Made by a program: the position numbers and the translations under genes. A model generated the notes under the pieces. It searched no databases. It had not been told where the DNA came from and worked only from the letters and a program-made list of their open reading frames with translations. Source: Geobacter sp. (GTDB taxonomy: Bacteria > Desulfobacterota > Desulfuromonadia > Geobacterales > Geobacteraceae). From it: a stretch of DNA of 46,406 bases. The stretch lies in the NCBI GenBank assembly GCA_003490025.1, contig DNJC01000051.1, forward strand, positions 1-46,406, given 5' to 3'. Below are positions 14,719 to 25,400 of the stretch, in pieces; positions within the stretch are counted from its first letter, which is position 1, and every line of letters begins with the position of its first letter.

Positions 14719-15909
14719 TCACCTTTTATGCCGGCCGTCTTCCTCCGCCTCTTTCTCCTCGTCCCCCAGAACCGCCAGCGGCAGGGTCTCGGGCTCCGCC
14801 CGCCTGGCACGGTGCCGTGCGATGACGGTGGCAGCCGAGTGGACGCCGACCCCCGCCACCGAGGCGACAACGGCCGCGGCGCCGATGGTGTTGGCGGTTG
14901 CCTCAACTCCCAGCCCCGGCACCGGGATGTCCGGCAGTCTCCGGTAGAAGGGGGTCATCCGGTCGTAGAACTGCCGCTCCGTGCAACCGAGGCACGGATG
15001 CCCCGCCTTGATCGGAAACCCCTGCCCGAGGTTCCACTCCACCGTGGCGCAGGGGGCGAAGGTGGCGGGGCCTTTGCACCCGACGCGGTACAGGCAGTGC
15101 CCCAGTCGGGCGTTCTGGTCGTCGAAACGCTCGGCGAACTGCCCCGCGTCGAAACTCGCCCTCCGAGGGCACTTGTCGTGGATCCTCTGTCCATAGGCGA
15201 AAAGGGGCCGTCCCATCCCGTCCAGCGGCGGGGTGCGCCCGTAGGCGAGGTAGTAGGTGAGGGTGGCGCTGATCACCTCGGCGATCGGCGGGCAGCCGCT
15301 TATGTTCACCACCGGCCGGTCCCGGATCACGTCTCCCACCCCGACCGCTCCCGTGGGGTTGGGGGAGGCGGCCTGGACACAGCCGTACTCGGCGCAGGCA
15401 CCCACCGCCAGCACCGCGGTGGCGTTTTGTGCCGCCCGCTTCAACACCTCAAGCGCCGATTCGCCCCCTATGGTGCAGTAGATCCCGTCGTCCTTCATCG
15501 GGATCGAGCCGTTGACCAGGAGCAGGTGCGGCCTTCCGGAGGCGGCCATGAGCTGCTTCTCGGCCCCCTTGCCGGAAGGTGCCATCAACAGTTCGTTGTA
15601 GTCCAGGGAGATGTGTTCCAGAAGGAGTTCGTCGACCGGCGTGCTCCCTGATCGGAGCAGGCTTTCGAGGCAGCCGGTGCACTCCTGCAACTGCAGGTAG
15701 ACGACGCTCGGGCGCGTGGCCGAACCGAGTCTTTTGGCCAGTTCGCGGGCAGCGGCAGCCGGGGGGGAGGTCATGGCAGCTCCGGCCCCGAGGACCAGGG
15801 CCGCCTTGCCGCAGAAGGCGAGGAATTCGCGCCTGCTTACGCCGCGCCGTGTGAGGTAGGAAGAAAAGGATTCGTCGGCAAGCCACGGATCGTCTGAAGA
15901 AGGCTTCAT
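14719..15909 (-). CDS. [NiFe]-hydrogenase small subunit with Tat signal
   Basis: 396 residues from ATG 15909, with GGAGGG five bases upstream. A twin-arginine signal (SRREFL, Arg 26-27) is followed by a hydrophobic stretch. The proximal cluster region starts at ECTGC (Cys 77, 80), with GACAEYG and GCPP later. The C-terminal cluster ligands include HCLYRVGCKGP and HPCLGC. A C-terminal hydrophobic helix (residues ~345-370) anchors the protein in the membrane. Family A-like sequence upstream of the start is not coding. It is the first gene of the operon with the large subunit, cytochrome b and L,D-transpeptidase. The role is electron transfer from the NiFe site to the cytochrome. Confidence 0.95.
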   Translation of the reverse strand: MKPSSDDPWLADESFSSYLTRRGVSRREFLAFCGKAALVLGAGAAMTSPPAAAARELAKRLGSATRPSVVYLQLQECTGCLESLLRSGSTPVDELLLEHISLDYNELLMAPSGKGAEKQLMAASGRPHLLLVNGSIPMKDDGIYCTIGGESALEVLKRAAQNATAVLAVGACAEYGCVQAASPNPTGAVGVGDVIRDRPVVNISGCPPIAEVISATLTYYLAYGRTPPLDGMGRPLFAYGQRIHDKCPRRASFDAGQFAERFDDQNARLGHCLYRVGCKGPATFAPCATVEWNLGQGFPIKAGHPCLGCTERQFYDRMTPFYRRLPDIPVPGLGVEATANTIGAAAVVASVAGVGVHSAATVIARHRARRAEPETLPLAVLGDEEKEAEEDGRHKR

Positions 15910-16212
15910 CGCAACCCTCCATGCCGATGGGACGGCTCCCTCCGTTGGAAGGAGAGCGGGGAGGGGGGAGCTGCTCACGGTGAGGCGAAGCCTCCCTCCC
16001 GGCCTCCCTTCTCCGGGTGGAGGTGTGTAACTGCTTTCGCCTCGCAACAAAGGGAACATTTTATCCGTAACGGGAAGATATACAACACGGCGCCGCTCCG
16101 GGTGGAACCCTTGGCCGCTACCCTCGGTCGTCCATCCGCCGGAATATATTGCTTGCCTTTCTCGGTGACTTCGTATAGAGGGGTCTAATCTCTTTCCGTT
16201 AAGGAGAACTGC
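15910..16212. other. Divergent intergenic region, 303 bases
   Basis: This gap separates the hydrogenase operon (minus) from the LD-transpeptidase/M15 gene (plus) and should hold both promoters. The part at about 15940-16022 is rich in GGAGG and CCTCC and looks like a decayed family A repeat. I saw no convincing -35/-10 pair and no sigma-54 site with correct spacing. A TATAGA at 16174 is the best -10-like sequence on plus. No gene was seen. Confidence 0.4.
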
Positions 16213-17718
16213 ATGAAGTTCATTCCGAGGTTTCTACCCGCTCTTTGCGCGCTCTTTGCCCTCTGCTGCGCCGCGGGGTGCACCTCCCGCGGCGACTTGC
16301 CGCGGCGCATCGGCGAAAGCCTGGACACCCTCCCCGCCGCCAAGAGCAGCGGACAACTCCTCTATGTCGATCCAGGCCCCGCCGCCTCCCCCAGCGCGAC
16401 TCTCTACGCCGTGCGGCGCTCCGTGCTCGGGTGGCAGCTCGCCCTGCCGCCCGTCGCCGTCAACGTGGGGAGAAACGGCGTCGCTCCACCGTGGGAAAAA
16501 CGGGAAGGGGACGGCCGCACCCCTTCCGGGGTCTTCCCGGTCCGCCAGGCCTTCGGCTCTGCCGAGCGCTTCAGCGCGAAAATCCCTTATCGCCAGGTGG
16601 GGAACCAGGACCTCTGGGTGGACGACGCGCAGTCGCCGGATTACAACCGCTGGGTGTGGCGCGGCGAGACCAAGGCGGCCTCCTTCGAGGAACTGCTCCG
16701 CTCCGACCCGCTCTACAGGTACGCCCTGGTGCTCGATTACAACACGAACCCGGTGGTCCGCGATGCCGGCAGCGCCATCTTCATGCATGTGGAGCGGGAG
16801 CAGGGCGCTCCGACGGCGGGGTGCGTGTCGCTCCCCGAGAGGTCGCTGGTGGAGGTGATGCAGTGGCTCGACCCGCAGGAGAACCCGCAGGTCGTGGTCG
16901 GCACAACTGCGGCGGTTGACACGGTCGCAGCCGGGGTCGCTGCCGACCTCCCCCCGGACCTCCCGGCAGCTCTCAAGATGAGGCTTGCGGGAGCGTCCCG
17001 GCTTCTGGCCGTCCGTCGCGGCGCCTCCACCGGCTTTTTCGCCGTCGCGGTCTCGCTCCCTCCCGAGGTGGAGCGGCAGATGCTGGAAAAGAAATCGTGG
17101 CGGCCCGGCTGCCCCGTGGCGCCGGACCAGCTCTGCTACCTGGTCACCTCCTATTGGGGCTTCGACGGGCGCCCCCATTACGGGGAACTGGTGGTCCATG
17201 CCGCTCTCGCCGCCTTCGTGCTCGACTCGATGCATCACGCCTTCAACGGACGCTTCCCCATCGAGAAGATGGAGCTGATCGAGGCCTACGACGGCGACGA
17301 CTTCCGCTCCATGGATGCCAACAACACCTCGGCCTTCAACTGCCGCGAGGTGCCGGAGAAGCCCGGGGTCTTCTCCAAGCACAGCTACGGCGCCGCCATC
17401 GACATCAACCCGCGGCAAAACCCCTATCTCCTGATAAAAAAAGAAGCGGCCGGCGAGCAGGGTGGGGCGATGCCGGAGCGTAAAGGCGGGACCGCCGCCT
17501 TGCTGCAGAGTTGCGCCGGCTCTCCCGACGACTGCCGCGTCCTTCCCGCCGCCTCGGCGCCTTTCCTCGACAGGGGCGATCCCAGGCCCGGGATGCTGCA
17601 GCCGGGCGACCCGCTTCTGGCAGCGTTCAAGAAGCGGGGCTTCGCCTGGGGGGGCGAGTGGCGCGCTCCCGACTACCAGCATATCTATTACGACATCCGC
17701 AAGCTCGTTTCCGAGTAG
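16213..17718 (+). CDS. L,D-transpeptidase-like domain fused to M15 (VanY-type) carboxypeptidase-like domain
   Basis: 501 residues. ATG 16213 is preceded by AAGGAG at six bases. A signal sequence ends in a lipobox-like AAGC (Cys23), so it may be a lipoprotein, though the -3 residue is Ala. Residues ~45-230 resemble the YkuD fold: GRTPSGVFPV, then FMHVEREQGAPTAGCVSL with His192 and Cys204. Residues ~290-500 match M15 peptidases: SKHSYGAAIDIN (His390, Asp397) and PDYQHIYYD (Asp487, His490), the zinc ligands and base. It could both cross-link and trim peptidoglycan stem peptides in the periplasm. It stands alone, with a strong terminator downstream. Confidence 0.85.
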   Translation: MKFIPRFLPALCALFALCCAAGCTSRGDLPRRIGESLDTLPAAKSSGQLLYVDPGPAASPSATLYAVRRSVLGWQLALPPVAVNVGRNGVAPPWEKREGDGRTPSGVFPVRQAFGSAERFSAKIPYRQVGNQDLWVDDAQSPDYNRWVWRGETKAASFEELLRSDPLYRYALVLDYNTNPVVRDAGSAIFMHVEREQGAPTAGCVSLPERSLVEVMQWLDPQENPQVVVGTTAAVDTVAAGVAADLPPDLPAALKMRLAGASRLLAVRRGASTGFFAVAVSLPPEVERQMLEKKSWRPGCPVAPDQLCYLVTSYWGFDGRPHYGELVVHAALAAFVLDSMHHAFNGRFPIEKMELIEAYDGDDFRSMDANNTSAFNCREVPEKPGVFSKHSYGAAIDINPRQNPYLLIKKEAAGEQGGAMPERKGGTAALLQSCAGSPDDCRVLPAASAPFLDRGDPRPGMLQPGDPLLAAFKKRGFAWGGEWRAPDYQHIYYDIRKLVSE

Positions 17719-17739
17719 CATGCCCGTTTCCAGTTAGTC

Positions 17740-17777
17740 GCCGGAGCCCCCGAAAAAGGGGGCTCCGGCTTTTTTTT
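17740..17777 (+). terminator. Strong rho-independent terminator
   Basis: GCCGGAGCCCCC pairs with GGGGGCTCCGGC across a GAAAAA loop and is followed by eight T residues. It separates the LD-transpeptidase/M15 gene from the PilY1-like gene. Confidence 0.92.
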
Positions 17778-17845
17778 CCCTTTCCTGCGGCTATACTTTC
17801 CGGATTGAAAAATTCTAATCTGAGAGAGTGGCGAGGTCGCAGATC

Positions 17846-20800
17846 ATGAAAAAGCGGAACTTTCTTCGCGCGCTTCGGGGTATCCCTGCATCGCTTTGCA
17901 TCGCCAGCCTGATCGTGCTCCTTGCCGCAGGAACCGGCCGGGGCGAACCGGTCGCCAACATGCGGGGCTATTGCAGCCTGCCGCCGCTGCCGGGGTTCGG
18001 GGTGAAGCCGAACCTGCTCCTCATGGTCGACAACTCGGCCAGCATGTACGACCCTGCCTACAGTAACCCCGCCACCTACTGCCTCGACGACACCAGCGAC
18101 ACCTTCAGTAAAAGCCCCGAGCCGTACCTCGGCTACTTCGACCCGGCGACCATCTACAGCTACAACTCCGTCAACCAGCGCTTCGAGACCGCGACCGGCG
18201 GTTTGCCGCTGCCGGGGAACTGCAACGTGACCGACGGCCTCGCCGACGAGGTGGTCAGGAAAAACGTCTGCCTGAACATCGTCTCCGGGAAAGTCAGCCT
18301 CACCGCAAGCGGGAGCTTTCTCAACTGGCTCACCGCGAGCAAGCTGGACGTCGAGAAGATGGCCCTCACCGGAGGGAGGTTCAACCCCGCCACCGGGCTT
18401 CTCGAGGGTGAGACCAGGGGGTGCCAGGGGAAGAGGTTCATCAAGATGCTGGGGGATGCCGAGGTTACCTTTGCCGTGCGGGGACCGATCCCGGGCGAGA
18501 CGGATTTCCAGTTCCAGGCGAGTCTTGGAGGGACGACCAGGGTGGAGTTCTACCCGAAAAGGTACCACAAGGATTCGTGCCTGGCGGCGGTGGCGGCGTG
18601 GCAGGGAGGGACCCTGGCCCAGCTCAAGGCGGAGATGGACCTCTGCATGGGGAACTACAGGGTCGGGCTGTTGCCGAGCAAGGGGACGATCTACAACGAG
18701 ATCATGGCCGATTGCTATTCCTACCTCGCCAGTTCCCCCCCGGACGAAAGCATCGCTTTCGACCAGACCCTTTTCACTGACTGCGCCACCCGAATCAAGT
18801 CGGTTTACAAGAACCTTCCCAAGGCGATCCCGACCGGGCGGGGGGAGGACATCTGCGGCAAGGGGCTGTACCACAGGGCGATGCAGCATTCTGTCGGGGG
18901 AGCCACGGTCACCTACACGAACGGGTATCTCGGGAACTGCTACAACCAGTCGGCGGGCACGATGGACACCGGTTGCGGGCCGTGGCAGGTGCTCGATTAC
19001 TGCGCGGAAATCAGGAACCCGTCGCTGACCGACCCCTCGGCCACCGCCATCAAGGCGGGGACTGACGCCAACGTCCCGGCGGTCGTGCTGGACGCCGGCA
19101 TCTACGACCTCAACCCGACTACCGGGCTTCCCGCAGCGACCTTCATCGCCAGGCTCGCGCCCCCGTCCACCCCCACCGGGCTGATCCAGGAGTTCGCCGA
19201 TTACATCAACATCGGGGCCATGATCTTCAACGACAACGGCGCCGGCTCGGAAAGCTGCCAGGTAGCAGGGGGGCTCAACTGCAGCAGGCACTGCTCCAAA
19301 GATCCCGCGCCTCAGAAACAATGCTACGTCGACCAGGATTGCCTGGACCAGTCGCCGGGCACCTGCCGCCAGGATACCCTCATCGACGGCGGCAAGATCA
19401 TCTCCTACATCAACCTCTCCCCCCTGGGAGACCATACCTCCGGCTCCGGCCTGATAGCGTCCATCGACCGGATCAGGGGAGACGCCTGGACCCCCCTGGC
19501 CGAATCGTTCTACGAGGCGATCGGGTACTTCGCCAGCAGGGGCGAGATGCGGCTCCGGGCGGACGACTTCGACCTGTCGCTCCCCCCTTCCAAGTTCAGC
19601 TGCCAGAGGAACAACATCCTCATGGTGACCGACGGGAGATCGACGGCCGACCGGGCCAAGACGGTGCTGGATTTCGTGGCGGCGGCAACGGGGAAGTGGG
19701 TGAACAGCGTCGACAAGATGCCCGCCAGCCAGACGACCACCGACACGGCCGCCTCCGATCCCCCCTTCTGGGGGAGCTACAACATCGACGACCTCGCCTG
19801 GATTGCCAGGAACAGGAACATCTTCGACTTCAGCAAGGAGATCCAGCAGGAGAGGGATTACGTCTCCACCTACGTGATCTACAGCGGCGCGCCGTGCGAG
19901 GGGGGGGACTGCTCCGGTAGCGGCGAGGAGGTCCCCGCCAGGACGATGGAACTGGTCGCTGCCAACGGGGGAGGGAGGCTCTTGAGTGCGCAGAAGCCGA
20001 GCGAACTCGTGGAGGCGCTGAGAAGCATGCTGCAACTGATCGGAGGAGGCGCCAACTCGAGCACCAACTCCTCCATCCTGGCCACTGGGGAGGGGAACGG
20101 GGCGCTTTTCCTGCAGGAGCAATTCTACCGGAACAAAAGCTTTGACGGCGGCGCCACTTCGGCCTCCTGGATCGGCGAGATGCAGGGGCTTTGGTACTAC
20201 ATCGATCCCTTCATAGCCAGCAGCGGCGGCGCGAGCGCCATCCGGGAGGACACGGGAGGGTTGAAGATTCTCGACCTCAAGCAGGACCGCGTGGTCAGGT
20301 TCCTCTTCGACCAGGATCAGCTACAGACCGTAGCGGTGCTCTACCAGGACACCAACGGAGACGGCAACCTCGATCCGAACCAGCCGACGGGATACCCGCT
20401 CACCGTTTCGCCGGATGCGGTGCGGAGCCTGTGGCGCGCCGGCCTGCAGCTTTGGCAAAGGGCGCCGGCGGACCGTACCATCTACACGCAGACCGACGGC
20501 AGCAATCTCGTCGGCCTGGCGTCCGGTTTCGACCTCTCCAAGCCGGCGAACCGGCAGCTGCTTCAGGCGGGGAGCCAGGCTGAGGCGGAGGGGATACTCT
20601 CCTTCGTGCGGGGGACGGACACCCCTCCCTCCACCAGAACCCGCGGCGTGACCGTGGACGGCCGCACCGGGGTCTGGAAGCTGGGCGACATCGTCTCCTC
20701 GACCCCGGTGCTGCAGACTGCCGCCAGCCTCGGGAACTACCACCTCTCCCCGGGTTACGGGGACTCCTCCTATGCGAAGTTCATAAGCTCGACCGCATAT

Positions 20801-22432
20801 CAGGGGAGGGGAACCGCCTACGTCGGGGCGAACGACGGCATGCTGCACGCCTTCAGGATCGGGAAGCTGAAGCTGCGCCCGGATCCGGACAAGACCTGGC
20901 CCGCGACGCAGAAGGGGGTGCTTCTCGGGAGCGATGTGGGCGAGGAAAGCTGGGCCTTCATCCCGAAAAACGCCCTCCCTTATCTCAGGTACCTGAAGGA
21001 ACCGATGTATCCGCACCTGTACTACGTGGACGGCAGCAGCACCATTGCCGACGTGAGCATCGGCGACCCCGCCACCTGCGCGGCCAACGGCTACTGGAAC
21101 TGCGTCAAGGACTTCGACAATGGGACCAACTGGAGGACGGTGCTCATAGGCGGAATGGGATTGGGAGGGGCCAGCAGGTATTCGGACGACACGTCCTGCA
21201 GCGAGGGGGCCGCGGGGAGCTGCGTCAAGTCGCCCCCTTCGGCACCCGGGCTCTCCTCCTATTTCGCCCTCGACGTCACCGGCCAAACCAGCGACGGCAG
21301 CGCCGCCCCCAGACTCCTCTGGGAATTCTCCCCCCCCGGCCTTGGGTTCGCCACGTCAGGCGCGGCCATCGTCAAGATTAACGCGCAAAGCGGTAATCCC
21401 CCCATCGATGACAAGGACAAGAACGGGAGGTGGTTCGCCGTCTTCGCGTCCGGGCCGACCGGACCGATCGACTCGGGGTCCTGCCAGTTCCTGGGGAAAT
21501 CCGACCAGAACCTCAAGCTCTTCGTCGTCGATCTGTACGCCTCGCCGCCGCTGACCGAGGGAAGCAACTACTGGGTCATCGATACCGGCATAACCAAGGC
21601 CTTCGGCGGCAGCATGTCCCGGGCAGGGATCGACACGGACAAGTGGAATCCCAACTCCTCCGGGCACTACGAGGACGACGCCCTGTACCTGGGTTACTCC
21701 CGAACGGCGGACGACGGGAGCTGGACCGGCGGAGTGCTGAGGCTTTTGACCGGGGAGAACCTCGATCCGGCGCAATGGAAGGTCAGCAAGGTGATCGACG
21801 GCGTCGGTCCGGTTACCGGTGCCGTCGCCAAACTGCAGGACCGCAACAAACACAATCTGTGGCTCTACCTGGGTACCGGGAGGTTCTTCCAGAGCAAGGA
21901 CGACCTTACCGCGACCCGCGCCATCTTAGGCGTGAGGGAGCCCTGTTACACCAGGGGAGATACCCTGGCGGACAACGGCACCTGCAGCGCCACGCCGCTC
22001 AGGCTCTCCGACCTCACCGACATGACCAGCGACACGGAGTCCCCGGGCGCGGGGAGCTGGGGGTGGTGGATCGGCCTCGACGCCGGAAACGCCTGGTACG
22101 CCAGCGAGCGCTTCACCGACAACTCCGCCCCCCTTACCGGCGGCGCGGTCTTTTTCACAACTTTCGCTCCCCCTCTCGACCTCTGTCTGCAGGGTGCGTC
22201 GTACCTCTGGGGGGTGAAGTACGACACAGGCGGGAGCGTCCCCCTCTCGCTGCATGGAAAGGCCCTGATACCTCTGTCCAACGGGAGCAGTTCCGAGGTC
22301 TCCCTCACCGGCCTTACCGACCGGAAGGGGAGGCGGAGCCCGGGGACGCCGGGGAAGCCGGGCGGGGTGAAGCTCATCACCAACAGCGGACTCAAGCCGC
22401 TGAAAAAGATCATCCACATACAGGAGCAGTGA
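17846..22432 (+). CDS. PilY1/PilC-like type IV pilus-associated protein
   Basis: 1528 residues from ATG 17846. A GTG at 17828 is possible, but the signal peptide (MKKRNFLRALRG, then a hydrophobic stretch to residue ~30) fits the ATG. A split VWA-like domain begins with LLMVDNSASM, a MIDAS DxSxS, and continues to ILMVTDGR and the YVIYSG strand at about residue 690. The C-terminal ~700 residues form a PilY1-type beta-propeller (AYVGANDGMLHAF, ALPYLRYL, LYLGTGRFF). A calcium-binding loop DTNGDGNLD lies at about residue 835. PilY1 proteins sit at pilus tips and control adhesion and retraction. It heads an operon with the giant repeat protein. Many Cys residues suggest disulphides. No pilin or prepilin genes are nearby. 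Confidence 0.88.
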   Translation: MKKRNFLRALRGIPASLCIASLIVLLAAGTGRGEPVANMRGYCSLPPLPGFGVKPNLLLMVDNSASMYDPAYSNPATYCLDDTSDTFSKSPEPYLGYFDPATIYSYNSVNQRFETATGGLPLPGNCNVTDGLADEVVRKNVCLNIVSGKVSLTASGSFLNWLTASKLDVEKMALTGGRFNPATGLLEGETRGCQGKRFIKMLGDAEVTFAVRGPIPGETDFQFQASLGGTTRVEFYPKRYHKDSCLAAVAAWQGGTLAQLKAEMDLCMGNYRVGLLPSKGTIYNEIMADCYSYLASSPPDESIAFDQTLFTDCATRIKSVYKNLPKAIPTGRGEDICGKGLYHRAMQHSVGGATVTYTNGYLGNCYNQSAGTMDTGCGPWQVLDYCAEIRNPSLTDPSATAIKAGTDANVPAVVLDAGIYDLNPTTGLPAATFIARLAPPSTPTGLIQEFADYINIGAMIFNDNGAGSESCQVAGGLNCSRHCSKDPAPQKQCYVDQDCLDQSPGTCRQDTLIDGGKIISYINLSPLGDHTSGSGLIASIDRIRGDAWTPLAESFYEAIGYFASRGEMRLRADDFDLSLPPSKFSCQRNNILMVTDGRSTADRAKTVLDFVAAATGKWVNSVDKMPASQTTTDTAASDPPFWGSYNIDDLAWIARNRNIFDFSKEIQQERDYVSTYVIYSGAPCEGGDCSGSGEEVPARTMELVAANGGGRLLSAQKPSELVEALRSMLQLIGGGANSSTNSSILATGEGNGALFLQEQFYRNKSFDGGATSASWIGEMQGLWYYIDPFIASSGGASAIREDTGGLKILDLKQDRVVRFLFDQDQLQTVAVLYQDTNGDGNLDPNQPTGYPLTVSPDAVRSLWRAGLQLWQRAPADRTIYTQTDGSNLVGLASGFDLSKPANRQLLQAGSQAEAEGILSFVRGTDTPPSTRTRGVTVDGRTGVWKLGDIVSSTPVLQTAASLGNYHLSPGYGDSSYAKFISSTAYQGRGTAYVGANDGMLHAFRIGKLKLRPDPDKTWPATQKGVLLGSDVGEESWAFIPKNALPYLRYLKEPMYPHLYYVDGSSTIADVSIGDPATCAANGYWNCVKDFDNGTNWRTVLIGGMGLGGASRYSDDTSCSEGAAGSCVKSPPSAPGLSSYFALDVTGQTSDGSAAPRLLWEFSPPGLGFATSGAAIVKINAQSGNPPIDDKDKNGRWFAVFASGPTGPIDSGSCQFLGKSDQNLKLFVVDLYASPPLTEGSNYWVIDTGITKAFGGSMSRAGIDTDKWNPNSSGHYEDDALYLGYSRTADDGSWTGGVLRLLTGENLDPAQWKVSKVIDGVGPVTGAVAKLQDRNKHNLWLYLGTGRFFQSKDDLTATRAILGVREPCYTRGDTLADNGTCSATPLRLSDLTDMTSDTESPGAGSWGWWIGLDAGNAWYASERFTDNSAPLTGGAVFFTTFAPPLDLCLQGASYLWGVKYDTGGSVPLSLHGKALIPLSNGSSSEVSLTGLTDRKGRRSPGTPGKPGGVKLITNSGLKPLKKIIHIQEQ

Positions 22433-22433
22433 C

Positions 22434-25400
22434 ATGAAGCGGGTCACGCTGACGACGCTTTTCCTGGCCCTTTTGGCCTTCATGCCGCTTCCTGGCCAGG
22501 CTGCGGCACTGAACCCGCTGCTGGACGGCTTTGCCATCCACAGCTTGGGGAGCGTGGAGATCAGCGGGATCGGAGTAAATGCGGTGGCGGTACAGCCCTG
22601 GAACGCCAAGATCGTCATCGGGGGGGAGTTCACCATCTCCAGAGACGATCCCCCCTTTACCTGGACCAACCTGGCCAGGATCAACCCCGACGGGACTCTC
22701 GACACCTCCTTCAAGCCGCCGCAGCTGGACGGGGCGGTGAGGGCGCTTGCCATCCAGCCGGACCAGGCGAATCCCGAACTGGGGCTCATCATCGCGGGGG
22801 GGAGCTTCGGCCATTCCGGAATCGAAACCCGCAACGGGCTGGCCCGGTTCAGGAGCGCCGACGGCTCACTCGACGACTTCGCCCCGGCGACCACGCCGAA
22901 CCCGGTGCAGATCAACGCCATCGCACTCCAGGGAGACGGCGCCAGCATCGTGGTGGGGGGGAGCTTCTCGGAGATCGCCACCGGCGTCCCGAGCCCGAAC
23001 CTGGCGAGGATCACGGTCGCCGCAGTGGACCCGGGGGCCGCCAGCTGGAACTACACCGCCTCCCTTGACGGCGAGGTGAAAGCGGTCCTGCTGCGCAACG
23101 GGTCGATCCTGGTGGGAGGGAGCTTCCAGTCTCCCCGGGCGCTTGTGGCGAAACTGACGGCGAACGGCTCGCTCGATCCGCTGTTCCAGGATGGTTTCAT
23201 CACCTCGTCACCGGGGAAAACGGTAGCGGCCCTGGCCGTGCAGGCGGACGGGAAGGTCATCGTGGCAGGAGAGTTCGAGGGCGTGTGGGGAGGGGGGGCG
23301 AGGCAGACCTTCCTGGCGCGGCTGAACCGGGATGGAAGCCACGACTCCTCTTTCGACCCAAAGCCGGACCGGATCGTCAATGCCCTGGCGCTCCAGGCTG
23401 ACGGCAGCATAGTTGCGGGGGGGGACTTCACCAATCTGGACGCCTCCCTCCGGAGCCGTCTGGCACGCATCAAGGTCTCCGGCGCCCTCGACCCCGACTA
23501 CGCCCCTGAGGCGGACGCCGTTGTTACCTCCCTGGCCCTGCAGCCGGACGGAAAACTGCTGGCGGGGGGGGGATTCGCCCATGCGGGGGGAGAGCCGCGC
23601 ACCAGGCTGGCCAGGTTCTATCCGTACGGGGCGCTGGACGACGACATCGCTGGGAAAGCGGTCTTCGACGACATGGTCATGGCGGTAAGCCAGCAGCCCA
23701 CAGGCTTCACCAACGTCGGGGGGCTCTTCTGGCAGGTGCAGGGTGACGACGTGATGTACCTCACCCGGCTCACCGAGGAATTCAAACGCGACCCTGCCTT
23801 CACCACCGCCCTTGGGCTGGACGGCCAGGTCAACGCCATGTTGCCCCTGCCGCGCGGCGAGCAGATGATCGGGGGCTGGTTCTGGGCGCCGCAGCCTCTG
23901 GTGCTGCGGCTCGACGCATCGGGCGACCCCGGCGGGAACGCCGAAATCACAAGCTACAACGGCAACCTGCAAAGCTACCTCTCCTCGTTCAATGTGCTCA
24001 GCCTGACGCCGCTCGCCCGGAAAACGCTCCTGCCGAACGGCACCGAACTCGCCGACGGGATGACCTACGTCACGGGTGATTTCCCCGGCGATCCGGAACC
24101 GTACAAGTACCTCTTCAGGGTCGGGGAATACGGCACGAGGGACGAAAGCTTCCTCCCCGACCCGGTCCAGTGGCAGCCGTACTCGCTTGTCGTGCAGCCG
24201 GACAACAAGATCCTGGTCGGCGGAGGTTCTGGGGGGTGGCCGGAGCCGGGGAAGATCCTGCGACTGAAAACCGACGGGGGGCTCGATTTCGACTTCACAC
24301 CGGTTCCGCTGGTCGGGAAGGTCCTGGCCCTCATGGCGGACAATGACGACGGCGTAATCGCCGGTGGTGAGTTCAAAAGCACGATCACCAGGGACGGCGT
24401 AACCTGGGACCGGAACGTACTCCGCTTCAGGAACAACGGGACCGTAGACGACAGCTTCAACGTCGAGGCCTTCTACTCCCTTGGGGGGTACACCTCCGCC
24501 GTCTACTCCATCATCCCGCAGACGGACGGGAGCATGATGATCTACGGGGTGTTCGACAAGGTGAGGGACAGCAGCGGGAACGTCTATGACCGGGACAACG
24601 TGGCGCGTATCAAGCCCAACGGGGAGATCGACGCGGATTTCGACCTGGGGGAATTCACCTACAATTTCGGTTCTCCCCTGAACAACGTCAACACCATGAT
24701 GATGCAGCCCGACGGGAAGATCATCATCGGCGGCGACTTCATCGGGTTCAACGGGACGGCGAGAAAAAAGCTGGTCAGGGTGGCGAACGGCTGGGCCGGC
24801 GAGGAACTCTCTGTTTCCGCGGACGGTAAAGCGGTTACCTGGCGCCGGTCGGGAACCTCTCAGGCGCTTTGGCAGGTGAGGTTCGAACATTCAATGGACC
24901 CCGATGCGGTCGACTGGCCCTCCCTCGGGAATGCCACCTTGGTTGACGGGGTTTGGCGGCTGGAAGGGCTTGATCTGAAGGACTACGGGTACGTGCGGGC
25001 CAGGGGGTACACGTCCGGCGCCTTCAACGCCGTGAGCTCTCTGGTTGAATCGGTGCGGTTTTACTACGTGGAGCCGCAAAAGACGGTGGTGACGGTGACC
25101 GCGGACGGCAAGGCGAAGAATTACGCCGACCCGGACCCGGCGCTCACCTACAGCTACAGCCCGGCACTGACGGCCGGAGACAGCTTCACCGGGACGCTGT
25201 CGCGCCTTCCGGGCGAGAGCGCCGGGACCTACGCGATCCAGCAGGGGACATTGGCGCTCAACGAAAATTACGAGATCCATTTCACCGGCGCGGATCTGGT
25301 CATCGATCCCAAACAGGTCGCGGTGACCGCCGACGGCAAGGAAAAGACCTACGGCGACGCCGATCCTGCCTTTACCTACAGCTTCAGTCCCGCGCTTGTC

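Noticed and set aside
14373..14906. N-terminal extension of the hydrogenase large subunit
   Set aside because: It translates intergenic family A repeats (LTPALSRRARE) and part of the small-subunit gene in another frame. ATG 14372 has a good SD and fits the family start.
16105..16122. Sigma-54 promoter upstream of the LD-transpeptidase/M15 gene
   Set aside because: TGGAAC...GC-like sequence has the wrong spacing between the GG and GC elements.
17627..20122. Long minus-strand open frame opposite the PilY1-like gene
   Set aside because: It is a frame opened by high GC content opposite a well-supported gene. It shows no recognisable domain and no ribosome-binding site.
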